From positions 1 to 42,709 of the forward strand of contig JAFTTN010000056.1 of assembly GCA_017466805.1 (NCBI GenBank): a DNA stretch of 42,709 nt. Reading direction: 5' to 3'. The notes below the pieces were generated by a model, which saw only the letters and a list, made by a program, of their open reading frames with translations, had not been told where the DNA came from and did not search any database. Shown here in pieces: positions 8,269 through 16,557 of this stretch; within the stretch, counting starts at the first letter, position 1; every line of letters begins with the position of its first letter. Position numbers and translations under genes: made by a program. The stretch is from Clostridia bacterium. Its GTDB lineage: Bacteria; Bacillota; Clostridia; Oscillospirales; CAG-382.

Positions 8269-9503
8269 TTATTATCTTCCTTTCCTTCGAATGCCGAGGG
8301 GATAAAATACTCGGCCTGGTTTTCGGAGAACAGAATAAGCTCTTCTCCGTCGGCGACGAGCGAGGAGTACGAGGTGGGAACCGAATAGGTTTTTTCCTCG
8401 CCGTTTGCCATATTGCAAACCGTTAGCACGCCGGGCGAGAGGGTATACAGCGTATCGCCGCAGATTAGCGTATCGGAAAGCGAGGTTTCGAAGCTTTTTG
8501 TGAATTCCTCGCCGCCGGATTCGCCGTATATTACCGTTTCGGTACCGCCCGAAAGCCCTTCGAGCGCATAATTGACGAGCGTGCGGTTGCCGAACACCTT
8601 GCCCGAAAGAAGTCGGCGCGAGGTAAGGTCGGTTACCGAAATAATTTCGTTTTCTTGGTTAAGACGGCGCATTTTATCGGTCGTAAGCAGGCAATAACCG
8701 TTTTCGGTGTAGTATATGCCGAGAGGTATTTCGCCTATGAATTCCTGTGTAAAAAGCGCTTGGTCGGAGGTTATACTGAATTTGGAGATTTGGGTTACGA
8801 GGTTGCCGTTTTTGGAATAGTGCGCCGCGGTTACAAATTCCTGACCGTTGGGCGAAATTGCAACAAAATCGACGTATTTATCGCCGAAAAGGCGGGAATA
8901 GCGGATACGGAATTCTTTATCGTAGACGTAAACGGCAGAGCGATAGCCCTTTGCCGAGCTGACCACGGCGTATTCGCCGCTTGCCGCCGCAGACACCCAA
9001 TAAACAGGGTAATCGTAGGAGGTTTTTTGAAGCTGTGAATAGGAATTGAATATACGTAGCTCCTTGCCGCCCAGATCGTAGCAGAAGATATTTATACCGT
9101 TTTCGATCATTTTGGGGTGGTCGAAGGTGAAGGTTTCGCGCAGGATTATATCGCCGTCCCAGCCGGTGACCGTTAACCCGTTTTCGTTTAATATTGCGAG
9201 GTCGCCTTTATATATAAGGCCGCGGTTGCCCTTGCTTCCGTCGAACGCGATAAGACTGTTTTCGTGGGTTTCGTCCTCTTCGCCGACGTTTAAGAACTTC
9301 ATCATATATTCGAAGTTATCCACCGTTATTTCGTTGCTGTGGAACGAGAAGGAATACACCGCGAACAGCACCACCAGCACGAGCACGGTATAGCGCAAAA
9401 GCGACGCTCTGCGAGCGAGCTTTATATAGTGTGCCTCGACTGTTGGGGTTTCTTGCTTATTCTGTTTTGATTTTTTATCCTTGAAAAGCGAAAACGCGCT
9501 CAC
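8265..9503 (-). CDS. DUF5711-family membrane-anchored beta-propeller-like protein
   Basis: A 412-residue protein starting at GTG (9503), with AAGGAGG about 7 bases upstream. A Lys-rich cytoplasmic N-terminus of about 35 residues is followed by one membrane helix (LLRYTVLVLVVLFAVYSFSF, about 35-54). The rest is extracytoplasmic and rich in short beta repeats with aromatic and Gly/Asp turns (AILNENGLTVTGWDG, YAVVSSAKGYRSAVYVYD, QEFVTAAHYSKNG), as in a YVTN/PQQ-like propeller. I recognise the pattern as DUF5711, common in Clostridia; its function is unknown. It is coupled to the CvpA-family gene by a 4-base overlap, so the two products may work together at the membrane. Confidence 0.8.
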   Translation of the reverse strand: MSAFSLFKDKKSKQNKQETPTVEAHYIKLARRASLLRYTVLVLVVLFAVYSFSFHSNEITVDNFEYMMKFLNVGEEDETHENSLIAFDGSKGNRGLIYKGDLAILNENGLTVTGWDGDIILRETFTFDHPKMIENGINIFCYDLGGKELRIFNSYSQLQKTSYDYPVYWVSAAASGEYAVVSSAKGYRSAVYVYDKEFRIRYSRLFGDKYVDFVAISPNGQEFVTAAHYSKNGNLVTQISKFSITSDQALFTQEFIGEIPLGIYYTENGYCLLTTDKMRRLNQENEIISVTDLTSRRLLSGKVFGNRTLVNYALEGLSGGTETVIYGESGGEEFTKSFETSLSDTLICGDTLYTLSPGVLTVCNMANGEEKTYSVPTSYSSLVADGEELILFSENQAEYFIPSAFEGKEDNK

Positions 9504-9570
9504 GGCTGCCTCCTTGTATTTATTTTAAATATATTTACACCAAATTTATTACTTAAATATTATTTTTCGG

Positions 9571-10305
9571 TTAATAAAAAACCTTATTAAGCGTTAAGCC
9601 CTTTGCCGCTGCGGTGGTGCCTGCGTTCTTGCGCTCGCGCGAGGCGATTATTTCCTTTATCGGCATTATATTGGTTCCCGATGCCGCTTCGGCAACCGTG
9701 CCGACCATTATTCTTACCATATTATATAGGAATCCGTCTGCCGCGACGGTGAATATAACCTTATCGCCCTCGCGCACGGCGTTGAAATATTTTACCTCGC
9801 GCAGAGTATCGGTTATCTTCGAGCCGGCCGCCATAAACGCTTTGAAATCCTGCCTGCCCACAAACTCCGCGCAAAGCTTATTTGCCTTTTCTATATCGAT
9901 ATACCGCGGAAAGTGCCAAGAGGTTTCTTCGGAAAAGGGATCTCTTATTCTTGAATTGTGTATAACGTATACGTATTCCTTGCCCTTCGCATCGTAGCGG
10001 GGGTGGAAGGAATCGGGCGCCGGGCGCGCCTCGAGCACGGCGATATCTTGGGGAAGCTTGGTATTTACCGCAAGCGCAAACGATTCCTCGGACACGTTGG
10101 GCAGATTTCCGCTTACCAGCGCGACAAAGCCGCGCGCGTGAACTCCCGAATCGGTCCTGCTGCAGCCGGTAAGCTCGGTCTTTACGCCGAAAGCCGATTC
10201 TATCGCCGCCTGCAGAACCGCCTGCACGGTGGGCTTATTCGGCTGTACCTGCCAGCCGCAATAGGCGGTGCCCTTATATGCTATTTTTAAAATATAGCCT
10301 TGCAT
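9571..10305 (-). CDS. truA: tRNA pseudouridine(38-40) synthase TruA
   Basis: A 244-residue enzyme that isomerises uridines 38-40 in the anticodon arm of many tRNAs. The catalytic aspartate is in GCSRTDSGVHARG (D52). Other family blocks are visible: YKGTAYCGWQVQPN near the N-terminus, FHPRYDAKGKEYVY near the middle, and DGFLYNMVRIMVGT before the C-terminus. The length is normal. Its start lies 19 bases inside the end of ecfT, the gene order usual in Bacillota. Confidence 0.96.
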   Translation of the reverse strand: MQGYILKIAYKGTAYCGWQVQPNKPTVQAVLQAAIESAFGVKTELTGCSRTDSGVHARGFVALVSGNLPNVSEESFALAVNTKLPQDIAVLEARPAPDSFHPRYDAKGKEYVYVIHNSRIRDPFSEETSWHFPRYIDIEKANKLCAEFVGRQDFKAFMAAGSKITDTLREVKYFNAVREGDKVIFTVAADGFLYNMVRIMVGTVAEAASGTNIMPIKEIIASRERKNAGTTAAAKGLTLNKVFY

Positions 10306-11132
10306 AGATTTATTATCTCCGATACCGAGATATTATTTAAAAAGAAGACTGCAACCGTAAGCACGGTTACCGCAAGCAGAAAAGCATAGTCTGCGGGGCG
10401 GGATTTCATAACCTTTAGCTTGGTTCTGCCCTCGCCGCCGTTATAGCAACGGCATTCCATTGCATCGGCAAGCTCTTCGGCGCGGCGTACCGCAGAAACG
10501 AAGAGGGGAATGAGGATAGGGATAAGCGCTTTTATTCTTTTTAAAAGGTTTCCGCTTTCGAAATCGGCGCATCTTGCCTTTTGCGCCGATATTATTTTAT
10601 TGGTTTCTTCGATAAGAGTGGGGATAAAGCGCAGCGCTATCGACATCATCATTGCGAATTCGTGCACCGGCACCTTGATTTTTTTAAGCGGAGAGAGCAG
10701 TGCTTCGATTGCGTCGGTCAGCTCGAGAGGGCTGGTGGTGAAGGAGATAAGCACGCTTGTGCCGAGTACGAGCGAAAGCAGGCGCAAAAGCATCATTATC
10801 GCGTTGCGCACGCCGTTTGCGTAGATTGTGATAAAGCCCCAATTAAGCAGTGGCTCGCCTTCACCGACGGTGAAGAACAGATTGATGATCGCGGTGAACG
10901 CCAGCACGAAGATCAACGGCTTTACCGATTTTATAAGTATGCCGAAGCGCACGCCCGAAACGGCGATAAGGAACACCGTGAAGGCAAGCGAGAGGAGTGC
11001 CGCGATTTCGCTGTTTGCGACCAGCACGAGCACGAGATATTCGATTAATATCAGCATTTTTATTCTCGGATCGGTGCGGTGAAGCAACGAGTTGCCGGGA
11101 TAATACTGCCCGAAGGTCACGTCTTTAAGCAT
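10287..11132 (-). CDS. ecfT: Energy-coupling factor transporter transmembrane protein EcfT
   Basis: A 281-residue membrane subunit that joins the two ECF ATPases to interchangeable substrate-binding S components for vitamin and micronutrient uptake. It starts MLKDVTFGQYYPGNSLLHRTDPR, the family N-terminus, and has about five membrane helices. The two cytoplasmic coupling motifs that are usually Ala-Arg-Gly read ARC (186-188, in SAQKARCADFESG) and CRC (227-229, in AMECRCYNGGEGRT). The arginines are kept, but small residues are replaced by cysteine in both. No S component is encoded in the window, so this is a shared group II module. It overlaps truA by 19 bases and lies 12 bases from ecfA2. 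Confidence 0.95.
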   Translation of the reverse strand: MLKDVTFGQYYPGNSLLHRTDPRIKMLILIEYLVLVLVANSEIAALLSLAFTVFLIAVSGVRFGILIKSVKPLIFVLAFTAIINLFFTVGEGEPLLNWGFITIYANGVRNAIMMLLRLLSLVLGTSVLISFTTSPLELTDAIEALLSPLKKIKVPVHEFAMMMSIALRFIPTLIEETNKIISAQKARCADFESGNLLKRIKALIPILIPLFVSAVRRAEELADAMECRCYNGGEGRTKLKVMKSRPADYAFLLAVTVLTVAVFFLNNISVSEIINLCKAIF

Positions 11133-11144
11133 TTTTGCCTCGAA

Positions 11145-11999
11145 TTATTTTGCGATGATTTTTTCGATTTCCTTTTTTGCGTAGCCGACTGTATAAACGT
11201 CGGTGCTTTGGCAGAGGTTGCGCTTTTTAAGCTCGATAAAGAGCTTGGTTATTTGCGGAAGGTCGAGTTTTGCATCGAAAAGCCTTTCGGCTTGAACGAA
11301 GATTTCCTCGACGCTGCCCTGCATATATATTTCGCCGTCCTTCATAACGAGTATTCTGTCGGCGTATTTTGCGATATCCTCCATACTGTGCGAGATTATT
11401 ATAAGCGTCGCACCGTATTTATTTTTATATTCCACCAAGCCCGAAAGAATTTCCTCGCGGCCTTGGGGGTCGAGCCCTGCGGCAGGCTCATCGAGCACTA
11501 TTACCTCGGGGCGCATTGCAAGCACGCCCGCAATTGCGGCGCGGCGCTTTTGCCCGCCCGAAAGCTCGAAGGGGGAGCGCTTTAATTCCTTTTCGGAAAG
11601 CCCGCAGAATTCGGCGGCGAGGCGGACGCGGTTTTTGATTTCCTCCTCGTCGAGCCCGATGTTTTTTGGACCGAAGGCTATATCTGCTTCGACGGTTTCA
11701 TCGAAAAGCTGATATTCGGGATATTGGAAAACCAAGCCGACGCGGCTTCTGATTTTTGTCATTTCCTTCGGCTTTGCCCAGATATTTTCGCCGAAAAGCA
11801 GTATTTCGCCGCTCGTTGCCTTTAAAAGCCCGTTCAAGAGCGAGGCAAGAGTGCTTTTGCCGCTTCCGGTATGGCCGATTATGCCGGTTATTTCGCCCTT
11901 TGGAAATGCGGTGGTAATACCGTTCAGCGCCGCCTTGCGAAACGGGGTGCCTTCGCCGTAGATGACGCTTATATTTTTTACTTCGATTGCGTTAATCAT
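11145..11999 (-). CDS. ecfA2: ECF transporter ATP-binding protein EcfA2
   Basis: A 284-residue ABC ATPase that pairs with EcfA1 to drive vitamin uptake. Walker A is GHTGSGKST (42-50), the ABC signature is LSGGQKRRAAIAG, and Walker B is VIVLDEPAAGLDP. The N-terminus (IEVKNISVIYGEGTPFRKAAL) is of the EcfA2 type, with a longer segment before Walker A than EcfA1. It begins 8 bases inside the end of ecfA1. Confidence 0.95.
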   Translation of the reverse strand: MINAIEVKNISVIYGEGTPFRKAALNGITTAFPKGEITGIIGHTGSGKSTLASLLNGLLKATSGEILLFGENIWAKPKEMTKIRSRVGLVFQYPEYQLFDETVEADIAFGPKNIGLDEEEIKNRVRLAAEFCGLSEKELKRSPFELSGGQKRRAAIAGVLAMRPEVIVLDEPAAGLDPQGREEILSGLVEYKNKYGATLIIISHSMEDIAKYADRILVMKDGEIYMQGSVEEIFVQAERLFDAKLDLPQITKLFIELKKRNLCQSTDVYTVGYAKKEIEKIIAK

Positions 12000-12837
12000 T
12001 TTTTGCCCCCTTTATATAGGCTTCCAGCAGGTCTGCCGCCTCCATTGCGTGAAGCACGCCGCGGGGGAGGGGGTGTCCGTCCTGCTCGAGCAGATACATA
12101 AGCTCTGCCACCTGGGGAACGGCGAGCGAAACCGATTGAAGCTTTTCGACCTCGGAAAAAATTTCCTTCGGTGTGCCGTCGGCGATTATTTCGCCCTTGT
12201 TCATAACGATTATACGGTCTGCCTCGACCGCTTCGTTCATATAGTGGGTTATGGTTACGACGGTTATGCCGATTTCGGAATTGAGCCTTTTCATTGCCGC
12301 GACGATTTCTTTTCTGCCTGTCGGGTCGAGCATTGCGGTGGCTTCGTCGAAGATTATGCATTCGGGGCTCATCGCGAGCATACCTGCGATAGCGATACGT
12401 TGCTTTTGTCCGCCCGAAAGCTTATAGGTTGCGTGCTCCTTGTATTCGGTCATATCGACGGTGGCGAGAGCCATATCGACGCGCTTTCGGATTTCATCAC
12501 GCGGCAGGCCGAGATTTTCGGGTGCGAAGGCGACGTCCTCCTCGACAACGCTTGCGACGAGCTGGTTATCGGGGTTTTGGAACACCATACCGCACTTTTT
12601 GCGTATTTCGAAGCTTTTTTCCTCGTCGGCGGTATCGGCTCCGTCGATAAGTATTTGACCTTCGGTGGGCGTAAGAATGCCGCAAAGAAGCTTTGCCAGC
12701 GTGCTTTTTCCGCAGCCGTTATGACCGAGAATGGCAACGTAGCTGCCCTTTTCGATCTTTAAATCGATATTCTTTATTACCTTTTCTTCGTCGGGGGAAT
12801 ATGAAAATTCAACCCCGCGTGCTTCTATAAACGACAT
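11992..12837 (-). CDS. ecfA1: ECF transporter ATP-binding protein EcfA1
   Basis: A 281-residue ABC ATPase with Walker A GHNGCGKST (38-46), Q-loop QNPDNQLVA, signature [13 protein letters not shown], and Walker B CIIFDEATAMLDP. The QNPDNQ stretch is typical of EcfA1. It heads the ecfA1-ecfA2-ecfT-truA set. In most Bacillota this block follows rpoA-rplQ; here it is preceded by an RlmI-type methyltransferase and a structured intergenic element. The ribosome site is weak (TAGGT about 6 bases before the ATG). No convincing sigma-A promoter is visible in the 231-base gap upstream, so it may be read from upstream genes. Confidence 0.95.
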   Translation of the reverse strand: MSFIEARGVEFSYSPDEEKVIKNIDLKIEKGSYVAILGHNGCGKSTLAKLLCGILTPTEGQILIDGADTADEEKSFEIRKKCGMVFQNPDNQLVASVVEEDVAFAPENLGLPRDEIRKRVDMALATVDMTEYKEHATYKLSGGQKQRIAIAGMLAMSPECIIFDEATAMLDPTGRKEIVAAMKRLNSEIGITVVTITHYMNEAVEADRIIVMNKGEIIADGTPKEIFSEVEKLQSVSLAVPQVAELMYLLEQDGHPLPRGVLHAMEAADLLEAYIKGAKND

Positions 12838-12877
12838 TACTTTACCTATGACTCAATAAAAACATTCAAAACACTTC

Positions 12878-12894
12878 AAAACGCAAAGCGTTTT
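12878..12894 (-). terminator. Small hairpin between structured element A and ecfA1
   Basis: The arms AAAACGC and GCGTTTT are separated by 3 bases. Each strand ends the stem with four T, so it resembles a weak terminator or attenuator in the leader of ecfA1. It lies about 40 bases before the ecfA1 start. Confidence 0.35.
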
Positions 12895-12915
12895 TACAAT
12901 AAAACTTTTTAATTC

Positions 12916-13054
12916 ATAAAAATCGGGAATCGCATTCTCGATTTTTATACCTTAGAGCTTCGCAACCTCGGACAAGGTGCATCGCACCGCGCACGAGGTT
13001 GGCGCGAGCGAACGAAGCTCACAAAAACCGACCAAAACGCTTGCGTTTTGCGTC
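12916..13054 (-). repeat. Structured intergenic element, copy A (candidate noncoding RNA)
   Basis: Read on the minus strand from 13054 to 12916. P0 is a hairpin with arms CAAAACGC/GCGTTTTG (13050-13043/13040-13033), extended by GAC/GTC. P1 is GAGCTTCG/CGAAGCTC (13020-13013/12962-12955). An 11-base linker TTCGCTCGCGC follows. P2 is CAACCTCG/CGAGGTTG (13001-12994/12970-12963). It closes a 23-base loop that begins TGCGCGGT, ends CCTTGTC, and contains a small helix P3 (GGTGC/GCACC). After a 6-base linker TAAGGT, P4 is ATAAAAATCG/CGATTTTTAT with an A-C mismatch and an inner GAAT/ATTC stem around GCG (12948-12916). P4 ends in a T-run like an intrinsic terminator. Copy B at 20644-20781 has the same architecture with compensatory changes. 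It occupies most of the gap between the methyltransferase gene and ecfA1, co-oriented with both. Confidence 0.8.
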
Positions 13055-13068
13055 GAGAGCGTTGGCGT

Positions 13069-13926
13069 TTAAGGCGTCCAGCGGCTTGCGGCGCCGCAGG
13101 GGAGTATTTCGCCGCTCGATTCGACAGGGATACCGATTTCTTGGCTTTCGACGCTTCCGCCGAAGCGACGGGTATGCTTGCGCAGAACGTATCCGTTTGC
13201 CGCGGGGGAAAGCCCCGTGGTATAGGAGTTCAGCAGCACGAACAGCGGATTATCGGAAAGGACTTGGCAGACCAAGCCGACGAGCTCGTCCAGGCAATCC
13301 TCGATAACCCATTTTTCACCGCCCGGCCCGCGCCCGAAGGAAGGCGGGTCGAGAATGACGGCATCGTATTTATTGCCGCGGCGGATTTCACGCGCGACGA
13401 ACTTAAAAGCGTCGTCGACGATATATCTGATTTTGTTTTGCGGAATTTCGGAAAGCTCGGCGTTGCGCTTTGCCTTTGCGATTATACCCTTGCTTGCATC
13501 GACGTGGCAGACGAAGGCGCCCGCCTTTGCCGCCGCGACGCTTGCACCGCCGGTATATGCAAAAAGATTCAACAGCTTTATTTCTCTGCCACTGTTTTTA
13601 ATAAGCTTGGTGAACCAGTCCCAATTCGCCGCTTGCTCGGGGAAAAGACCGGTATGCTTAAAGCCCATTGCAGAGATGCTGAATTTAAGGTCGCCGTAGG
13701 AGATTATCCATTCCTCAGGCACCTGTTTTTTTATCCATTCGCCGCCACCCGAGCGCGAGCGACGGTAGATTCCGTCTGCTTTGCTCCAGCCGCGCAGAGT
13801 GCGTTCGCCGCTCCAGATAACCTGGGGGTCGGGACGTATTAAGGTATATTCGCCCCATTTTTCAAGGCGTTCGCCGCCGTTTGCGTCGAGCAGGCGGTAT
13901 TCCTTCCAATTATCAGCAGAGTACAT
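13069..13926 (-). CDS. Class I SAM-dependent methyltransferase, RlmI-type without PUA domain
   Basis: A 285-residue protein of the COG1092-like group, probably an RNA methyltransferase making 5-methylcytosine or a related base. The SAM site is LLNLFAYTGGASVAAAKAGA, followed by the acidic CHVDASKG. The catalytic loop is VILDPPSFGRGPGGEKW. Full-length RlmI has about 390 residues with an N-terminal PUA domain; this version lacks PUA, as is common in short homologues. The end (ILPCGAASRW) matches the family's usual terminus, so the protein is complete. It lies 27 bases after ruvB, and structured element A starts 14 bases after its stop. The RNA substrate cannot be told from sequence. Confidence 0.85.
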   Translation of the reverse strand: MYSADNWKEYRLLDANGGERLEKWGEYTLIRPDPQVIWSGERTLRGWSKADGIYRRSRSGGGEWIKKQVPEEWIISYGDLKFSISAMGFKHTGLFPEQAANWDWFTKLIKNSGREIKLLNLFAYTGGASVAAAKAGAFVCHVDASKGIIAKAKRNAELSEIPQNKIRYIVDDAFKFVAREIRRGNKYDAVILDPPSFGRGPGGEKWVIEDCLDELVGLVCQVLSDNPLFVLLNSYTTGLSPAANGYVLRKHTRRFGGSVESQEIGIPVESSGEILPCGAASRWTP

Positions 13927-13953
13927 TTTTTGCTCCTTTGGGAATTTTTCGGT

Positions 13954-15033
13954 TTATTCCTCTTCGATAAAGCTTATCTGCTCGGTCATTCCGCTCGGAA
14001 CATCGAGCCCGAGATGGCGATATGCACCCGCGGTGGCACAACGGCCGCGCGGGGTGCGGTTTAAAAATCCGAGCTGAAGCAGATAGGGCTCGTAGACGTC
14101 CTCGAGCGTGACAGCCTCTTCGCCGATTACCGCGGCGAGCGTTTCCAAGCCGACGGGGCCGCCGCCGAAATGCTTGATTATGGCGGTGAGCATTCGTCTG
14201 TCGACCGAATCGAGCCCGAGCGCATCGACTTCAAGCGCATCGAGCGCGGTGCGGGTGATATGGAAATCGATAACGCCGTTGCCCTGAACTATGGCGAAAT
14301 CGCGTACTCGCTTTAAAAAGCGGTTTGCGATACGCGGTGTCCCGCGCGAGCGGAGTGCGATTTCATAAGCGCCGTCGGCGGTTATGGGAATACCCAAAAT
14401 GCCTGCCGAGCGTGTGATGATAAGTGCAAGCTCTTCGGGGGTATATAGCTCTAATCTGAACAGCATACCGAAGCGGTCGCGCAGGGGGGAGGAAAGCTGG
14501 CCGGCTCTTGTGGTTGCGCCGATAAGCGTAAACGGCTTTAGCGGTATACGGATAGAGCGCGCGGCAGGGCCTTTGCCTGTCATAAGGTCGAGCGAGAAAT
14601 CCTCCATTGCGGGATAAAGCACCTCTTCGACCTGACGGGGAAGGCGGTGGATTTCGTCGATGAAAAGTATATCGTTGCGTTCAAGCGTGGTAAGCAGGGC
14701 GCAGAGGTCGCCGGTTTTTTCGATAGCGGGACCGCTGGTTACCTTTAGGTTAACGCCGAGCTCGCTTGCAATAATGCAGGAAAGCGTGGTTTTGCCCAAG
14801 CCGGGAGGGCCGTGAAGCAAAACGTGGTCGAGGCTGTCGCCTCGCGCCGCTGCGGCTTTTATGAATACCGAAAGGTTATCCTTTACCTTTTTTTGTCCGA
14901 CGTATTCCGAAAGGGTTTTCGGGCGGAGCGAAAATTCGTTTTCGGCATCCTCTGCCGAAAATTCCGCGCCGGTTATTCTGCCTTCGAAATCGAAATCATC
15001 GGAATAATCGGGTATTTTCGAGTTTATGGGCAT
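13954..15033 (-). CDS. ruvB: Holliday junction branch migration helicase RuvB
   Basis: A 359-residue AAA+ motor that drives branch migration of Holliday junctions with RuvA. Walker A is GPPGLGKT (75-82) and Walker B is [11 protein letters not shown]. Sensor and arginine-finger region [19 protein letters not shown] follows, and the C-terminal winged helix ends with [16 protein letters not shown]. An N-terminal acidic segment of about 30 residues is slightly longer than usual. It directly abuts ruvA. Confidence 0.97.
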   Translation of the reverse strand: MPINSKIPDYSDDFDFEGRITGAEFSAEDAENEFSLRPKTLSEYVGQKKVKDNLSVFIKAAAARGDSLDHVLLHGPPGLGKTTLSCIIASELGVNLKVTSGPAIEKTGDLCALLTTLERNDILFIDEIHRLPRQVEEVLYPAMEDFSLDLMTGKGPAARSIRIPLKPFTLIGATTRAGQLSSPLRDRFGMLFRLELYTPEELALIITRSAGILGIPITADGAYEIALRSRGTPRIANRFLKRVRDFAIVQGNGVIDFHITRTALDALEVDALGLDSVDRRMLTAIIKHFGGGPVGLETLAAVIGEEAVTLEDVYEPYLLQLGFLNRTPRGRCATAGAYRHLGLDVPSGMTEQISFIEEE

Positions 15034-15636
15034 TTAGTTTCCCGCCTCCTTTCCGAGTATGCGGAGGGTTTGAGATATAAGCTCCTCGAGCGGAAGAGAG
15101 GAATCGAGCCTTTTTAATACCTCGCTTACCTTTGCACGCGGGAAGCCGTAAAGGGTGAGCGTATCGATAACCTGAAGCAGCTTTTCGCTGTTTGCGCCGC
15201 TTGTGCTCGCGGCGGGTGCGCTGATATCGTCGAGCGAAATTTTATCCTTTAGCTCGATTATTAGCTTTTGGGCGGTTTTTAAGCCGACGCCCTGTGCCTG
15301 CGCGATGGTTTTTGCATCGTTATTGGCAATAGCCGAGCGCAAATCGTCGGGGGAAAGGGTGCCGAGTATGGAAATGGCTGCCTTCGGGCCGATGCCCGAA
15401 ACAGAAATAAGTCTTGTAAAAAGATTAAGCTCGTCCTCTTCGGAGAAGCCGTAGAGCGAGATATTATCCTCGCTTACCGCCATATAGGTGTAGAGAAGCA
15501 CGTCCTTGCCGTTCTTCATCGAAAGCTTGGAGCTTGTGGCAACGGATATTCCCAATTTGAAGCCTACGCCGCCGCAATCGATAACCGCGAAGTCTGCGGT
15601 AAGCGAAGCGAGTGTTCCGTGGATAAAATGTATCAT
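15034..15636 (-). CDS. ruvA: Holliday junction DNA-binding protein RuvA
   Basis: A 200-residue protein starting MIHFIHGTLASL. I chose the ATG at 15636 because AAGGAGG lies 8 bases upstream; a longer open frame to 15714 would add a non-conserved arm overlapping ruvC. The tetramer binds four-way junctions and recruits RuvB. The N-terminal OB domain, helix-hairpin-helix region (LFTRLISVSGIGPKAAISIL, AIAQAQGVGLKTAQKLIIEL) and C-terminal RuvB-contacting domain are all visible. The stop abuts the ruvB start, and the gap to ruvC is 13 bases. Confidence 0.96.
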   Translation of the reverse strand: MIHFIHGTLASLTADFAVIDCGGVGFKLGISVATSSKLSMKNGKDVLLYTYMAVSEDNISLYGFSEEDELNLFTRLISVSGIGPKAAISILGTLSPDDLRSAIANNDAKTIAQAQGVGLKTAQKLIIELKDKISLDDISAPAASTSGANSEKLLQVIDTLTLYGFPRAKVSEVLKRLDSSLPLEELISQTLRILGKEAGN

Positions 15637-15649
15637 TTGCCTGCCTCCT

Positions 15650-16129
15650 TTAATTATAACCGTTTGTTCGCATACCGTGGCACAGCGCGAGCGCGAGCGC
15701 ATCGGCGGTGTCATCGGGCTTGGGTGTTTCGTTAAGGTTCAGCATAAGGCGCACCATATACTGAATCTGCTGTTTTTCGGCTCTGCCGTAGCCGACCACC
15801 GAGCTTTTTACCTCGAGCGGAGTGTATTCGTAGATATCGACACCGCATTTATAGGCGGCGAGCAGGATTACCCCGCGCGCCATCGAAACGTCGATAGCGG
15901 TGGTGATATTGTTGTTGAAGAATATTTCCTCGATCGCCATACAGTCGGGCTTGTATTTGGTTAAAATTTCGACCATCGAATCGTATATTTCATCGAGCCT
16001 TTTTTCGATCATCTGCTTTGGGGCGGTGGTTATGGCGCCGTATTCTATTGCACGGTATTTATCGCCGTTTTTCATAACCAGCCCGAAGCCGATTGTGGCT
16101 AAGCCGGGGTCTATACCTAATATTAGCAT
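15650..16129 (-). CDS. ruvC: Crossover junction endodeoxyribonuclease RuvC
   Basis: A 159-residue RNase H-fold resolvase that cuts Holliday junctions symmetrically. The catalytic acids are in GIDPGLATIGFG (D7), MAIEEIFF (first Glu), and PDDTADALALALCH (C-terminal aspartates). It is the promoter-proximal gene of ruvC-ruvA-ruvB, with AAGGAAAG as ribosome site and a good promoter at 16175-16203. Confidence 0.96.
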   Translation of the reverse strand: MLILGIDPGLATIGFGLVMKNGDKYRAIEYGAITTAPKQMIEKRLDEIYDSMVEILTKYKPDCMAIEEIFFNNNITTAIDVSMARGVILLAAYKCGVDIYEYTPLEVKSSVVGYGRAEKQQIQYMVRLMLNLNETPKPDDTADALALALCHGMRTNGYN

Positions 16130-16174
16130 AAAGCTTTCCTTACAATAAATCGGTACGATATAATTAATCAGTAT

Positions 16175-16203
16175 ATTTTAGCACAAAAATTTTCTGCAGT
16201 CAA
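16175..16203 (-). promoter_or_regulatory. Sigma-A-type promoter for ruvCAB
   Basis: On the minus strand, TTGACT (16203-16198) and TAAAAT (16180-16175) are separated by 17 bases. The expected start is near 16168, about 38 bases before the ruvC ATG. Confidence 0.75.
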
Positions 16204-16253
16204 CCGAATTAACCTTGATTTAATACTTTAATTGTAAAAAATTTAAAAACCAC

Positions 16254-16282
16254 TTGTAATTTTTGCGCATATCGATTATTAT
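16254..16282 (+). promoter_or_regulatory. Sigma-A-type promoter for acpP
   Basis: TTGTAA (16254-16259) and TATTAT (16277-16282) are 17 bases apart. The expected start is near 16289, giving a leader of about 38 bases. It diverges from the ruvC promoter within an AT-rich 197-base spacer. Confidence 0.7.
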
Positions 16283-16326
16283 AGGTGTGTGAAAAAACAT
16301 TTTTCAAGGACGAAAGGAAAAAATTT

Positions 16327-16557
16327 ATGCAGATTATCGACAGAGTTAAGGAAGTTATCGCAAAGCAGCTTCGTATCGATGCGGCTACTATTTCCGACGA
16401 CGCGGCAGTAGTAGAGGACCTCGGTGCAGACAGCCTTGATATAGTTGAAATGCTTATGACGCTCGAGGACGAAATGAACATTATCATTCCCGACGACGTT
16501 AACGGCTTGAAGACTGTTAAGGATATTGCAACCTATCTTGAAAACGAAATTGCTTAA
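16327..16557 (+). CDS. acpP: Acyl carrier protein
   Basis: A 76-residue acidic protein starting MQIIDRVKEVIAKQL. The ATG at 16327 is chosen because AAAGGAAA precedes it and the length fits the family; the frame extends upstream into the promoter. The 4'-phosphopantetheine site is GADSLD, flanked by the usual VVEDL and IVEMLMTLEDE. It carries growing acyl chains in fatty-acid and phospholipid synthesis. No fab genes lie beside it. Its stop overlaps the start of the HAD hydrolase gene. Confidence 0.96.
   Translation: MQIIDRVKEVIAKQLRIDAATISDDAAVVEDLGADSLDIVEMLMTLEDEMNIIIPDDVNGLKTVKDIATYLENEIA

Noticed and set aside
12838..13068. A riboswitch controlling the ECF transporter genes
   Set aside because: The fold does not match any vitamin riboswitch consensus I can recall, and a second copy lies in front of an unrelated zinc-ribbon gene.
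15637..15714. A 26-residue N-terminal extension of RuvA
   Set aside because: It overlaps ruvC, is Arg-rich and unlike the family, and a strong AAGGAGG site precedes the ATG at 15636.
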